Both the position numbers and the translations under genes were made by a program. A model generated the notes under the pieces. The model saw nothing but the letters and a program-made list of their open reading frames with translations. It ran no database searches and was not told the origin of the DNA. Below, one piece after another: positions 5,794 through 6,417 of a stretch of DNA of 6,417 bases. Position 1 is the stretch's first letter, and each line of letters opens with the position of its first letter. Origin of the DNA: Desulfobulbaceae bacterium (GTDB taxonomy: Bacteria > Desulfobacterota > Desulfobulbia > Desulfobulbales > DAOVSZ01); contig DAOVSZ010000161.1 in the NCBI GenBank assembly GCA_030627725.1, positions 1 to 6,417 on the forward strand, in the 5' to 3' direction.

Positions 5794-6417
5794 ATGAAAT
5801 CAGGTGATTGCTTTACATCCTTTACATCGTTGCTCCAGGAACTGGAGTCCGTCTTTGCAGGAATGCGGAAGAAGTTTCCTGCAGAGGTGACGTGCGGGCC
5901 TGGATGCGTTGACTGCTGTTACGCCTGTTTTAATGTGAGCCTTGTTGAGGCGATGTTTATCAACCATCATTGGCGTCGGATCAAAGACGAGGTGGTTCGT
6001 GAGGGAGTTTTGTTGCGAGCTGATCAGGCGCGTGCGGCAGTGGAAGAAAAAAGAAAAGAGCTGGATGGGGCTCGGGATTTAAAAGAACGGTCAAAGGAGA
6101 TCGCCACATGGCGGGTGCGCTGTCCGCTTTTGAACGACGAAAAGAGATGCGTGCTGTACGAGTATCGACCGGTGACCTGCCGCGTCTATGGCCTTCCCAC
6201 AGCGATATATGGGAAGGGCCATGTCTGCGGGTTTTCAGGCTTTGATTCCGGTATGACCTATCCGACCGTGAAGCTCGATGCCATTGCGGCCCATCTGGAT
6301 GTCTTTTCGCAACAGCTTGTTGCTGAGATGCCTGACTTTGATTCTGAGATGGCAGGACAACGCTTCTTTCTCTTTGATGTTGTGAGTCAGGAGAGCAGTC
6401 TGCCTGAAATTAAAAAT
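5794..6417 (+). CDS. YkgJ-family cysteine-cluster protein (putative metal-chelating domain), 3' end missing
   Basis: An open frame of 208 codons that runs off the right edge without a stop. It matches the YkgJ/UPF0153 family (PF03692, putative zinc- or iron-chelating domain). The first cluster is CGPGCVDCCYAC (Cys34, 38, 41, 42, 45), containing the family's CxxCC signature. The second is CPLLNDEKRCVLYEYRPVTC (Cys110, 119, 129), followed by R-VYGLP and Cys145. Between them lies a charged helical stretch (about 60-105), probably a coiled helix. The biochemical role of the family is not established; binding of a metal or an Fe-S cluster is predicted. The ATG at 5794 has AGG 5 bases upstream; a GTG two codons earlier is possible. 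It follows the dsr terminator, so it needs its own promoter or readthrough. Its cytoplasmic, cysteine-rich nature fits the metal-sulfur theme of the neighbourhood. Confidence 0.9.
   Translation, partial: MKSGDCFTSFTSLLQELESVFAGMRKKFPAEVTCGPGCVDCCYACFNVSLVEAMFINHHWRRIKDEVVREGVLLRADQARAAVEEKRKELDGARDLKERSKEIATWRVRCPLLNDEKRCVLYEYRPVTCRVYGLPTAIYGKGHVCGFSGFDSGMTYPTVKLDAIAAHLDVFSQQLVAEMPDFDSEMAGQRFFLFDVVSQESSLPEIKN

Noticed and set aside
1..6417. CRISPR arrays, tRNA or rRNA genes, insertion sequences
   Set aside because: No regularly spaced repeats, tRNA-like folds, rRNA sequence, transposase frames or terminal repeats with target duplications were seen on reading both strands.

Overview
The window looks like chromosomal DNA from a sulfate-reducing or sulfur-disproportionating bacterium of the Desulfobacterota, possibly of the Desulfobulbales. 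The basis is a complete dsrA-dsrB-dsrD cluster of the bacterial reductive type. The lineage is judged from the general look of DsrA and DsrB, not from a search.

Layout, left to right. (1) 1-156, minus: the first 52 residues of a CoA-disulfide reductase/NADH oxidase-like flavoprotein, cut by the window edge. (2) 157-457: a divergent control region with a consensus-like promoter and an operator-like palindrome. (3) 458-844, plus: a NifX/NifB-type iron-molybdenum cofactor-domain protein (COG1433). (4) 924-1214, minus: a DUF134 helix-turn-helix protein, convergent with it. An inverted repeat spans the DUF134 stop codon. (5) 1282-2490, minus: a roughly 400-residue protein I do not recognise, possibly kinase-like in shape. 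(6) 2491-2958: a 468-base gap with a predicted dsr promoter and a long terminator-like hairpin in the presumed dsrA leader. (7) 2959-5698, plus: dsrA, dsrB and dsrD, each with a good ribosome binding site, closed by a strong intrinsic terminator. (8) 5794-6417, plus: the start of a YkgJ-family cysteine-cluster protein, cut by the window end.

How the genes fit together. DsrA and DsrB form the siroheme-containing dissimilatory sulfite reductase, and DsrD is its small activator. The flanking genes are not classical dsr partners, but three of them relate to metal or sulfur redox chemistry. These are the cofactor-carrier-like COG1433 protein, the YkgJ cysteine-cluster protein and the flavoprotein, whose family includes sulfur and CoA-persulfide reductases. 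Whether these form a functional neighbourhood cannot be decided from one window. The parts most worth following up are the dsrA leader hairpin, the palindrome beside the COG1433 gene's promoter, and the unrecognised gene divergent from dsrA.
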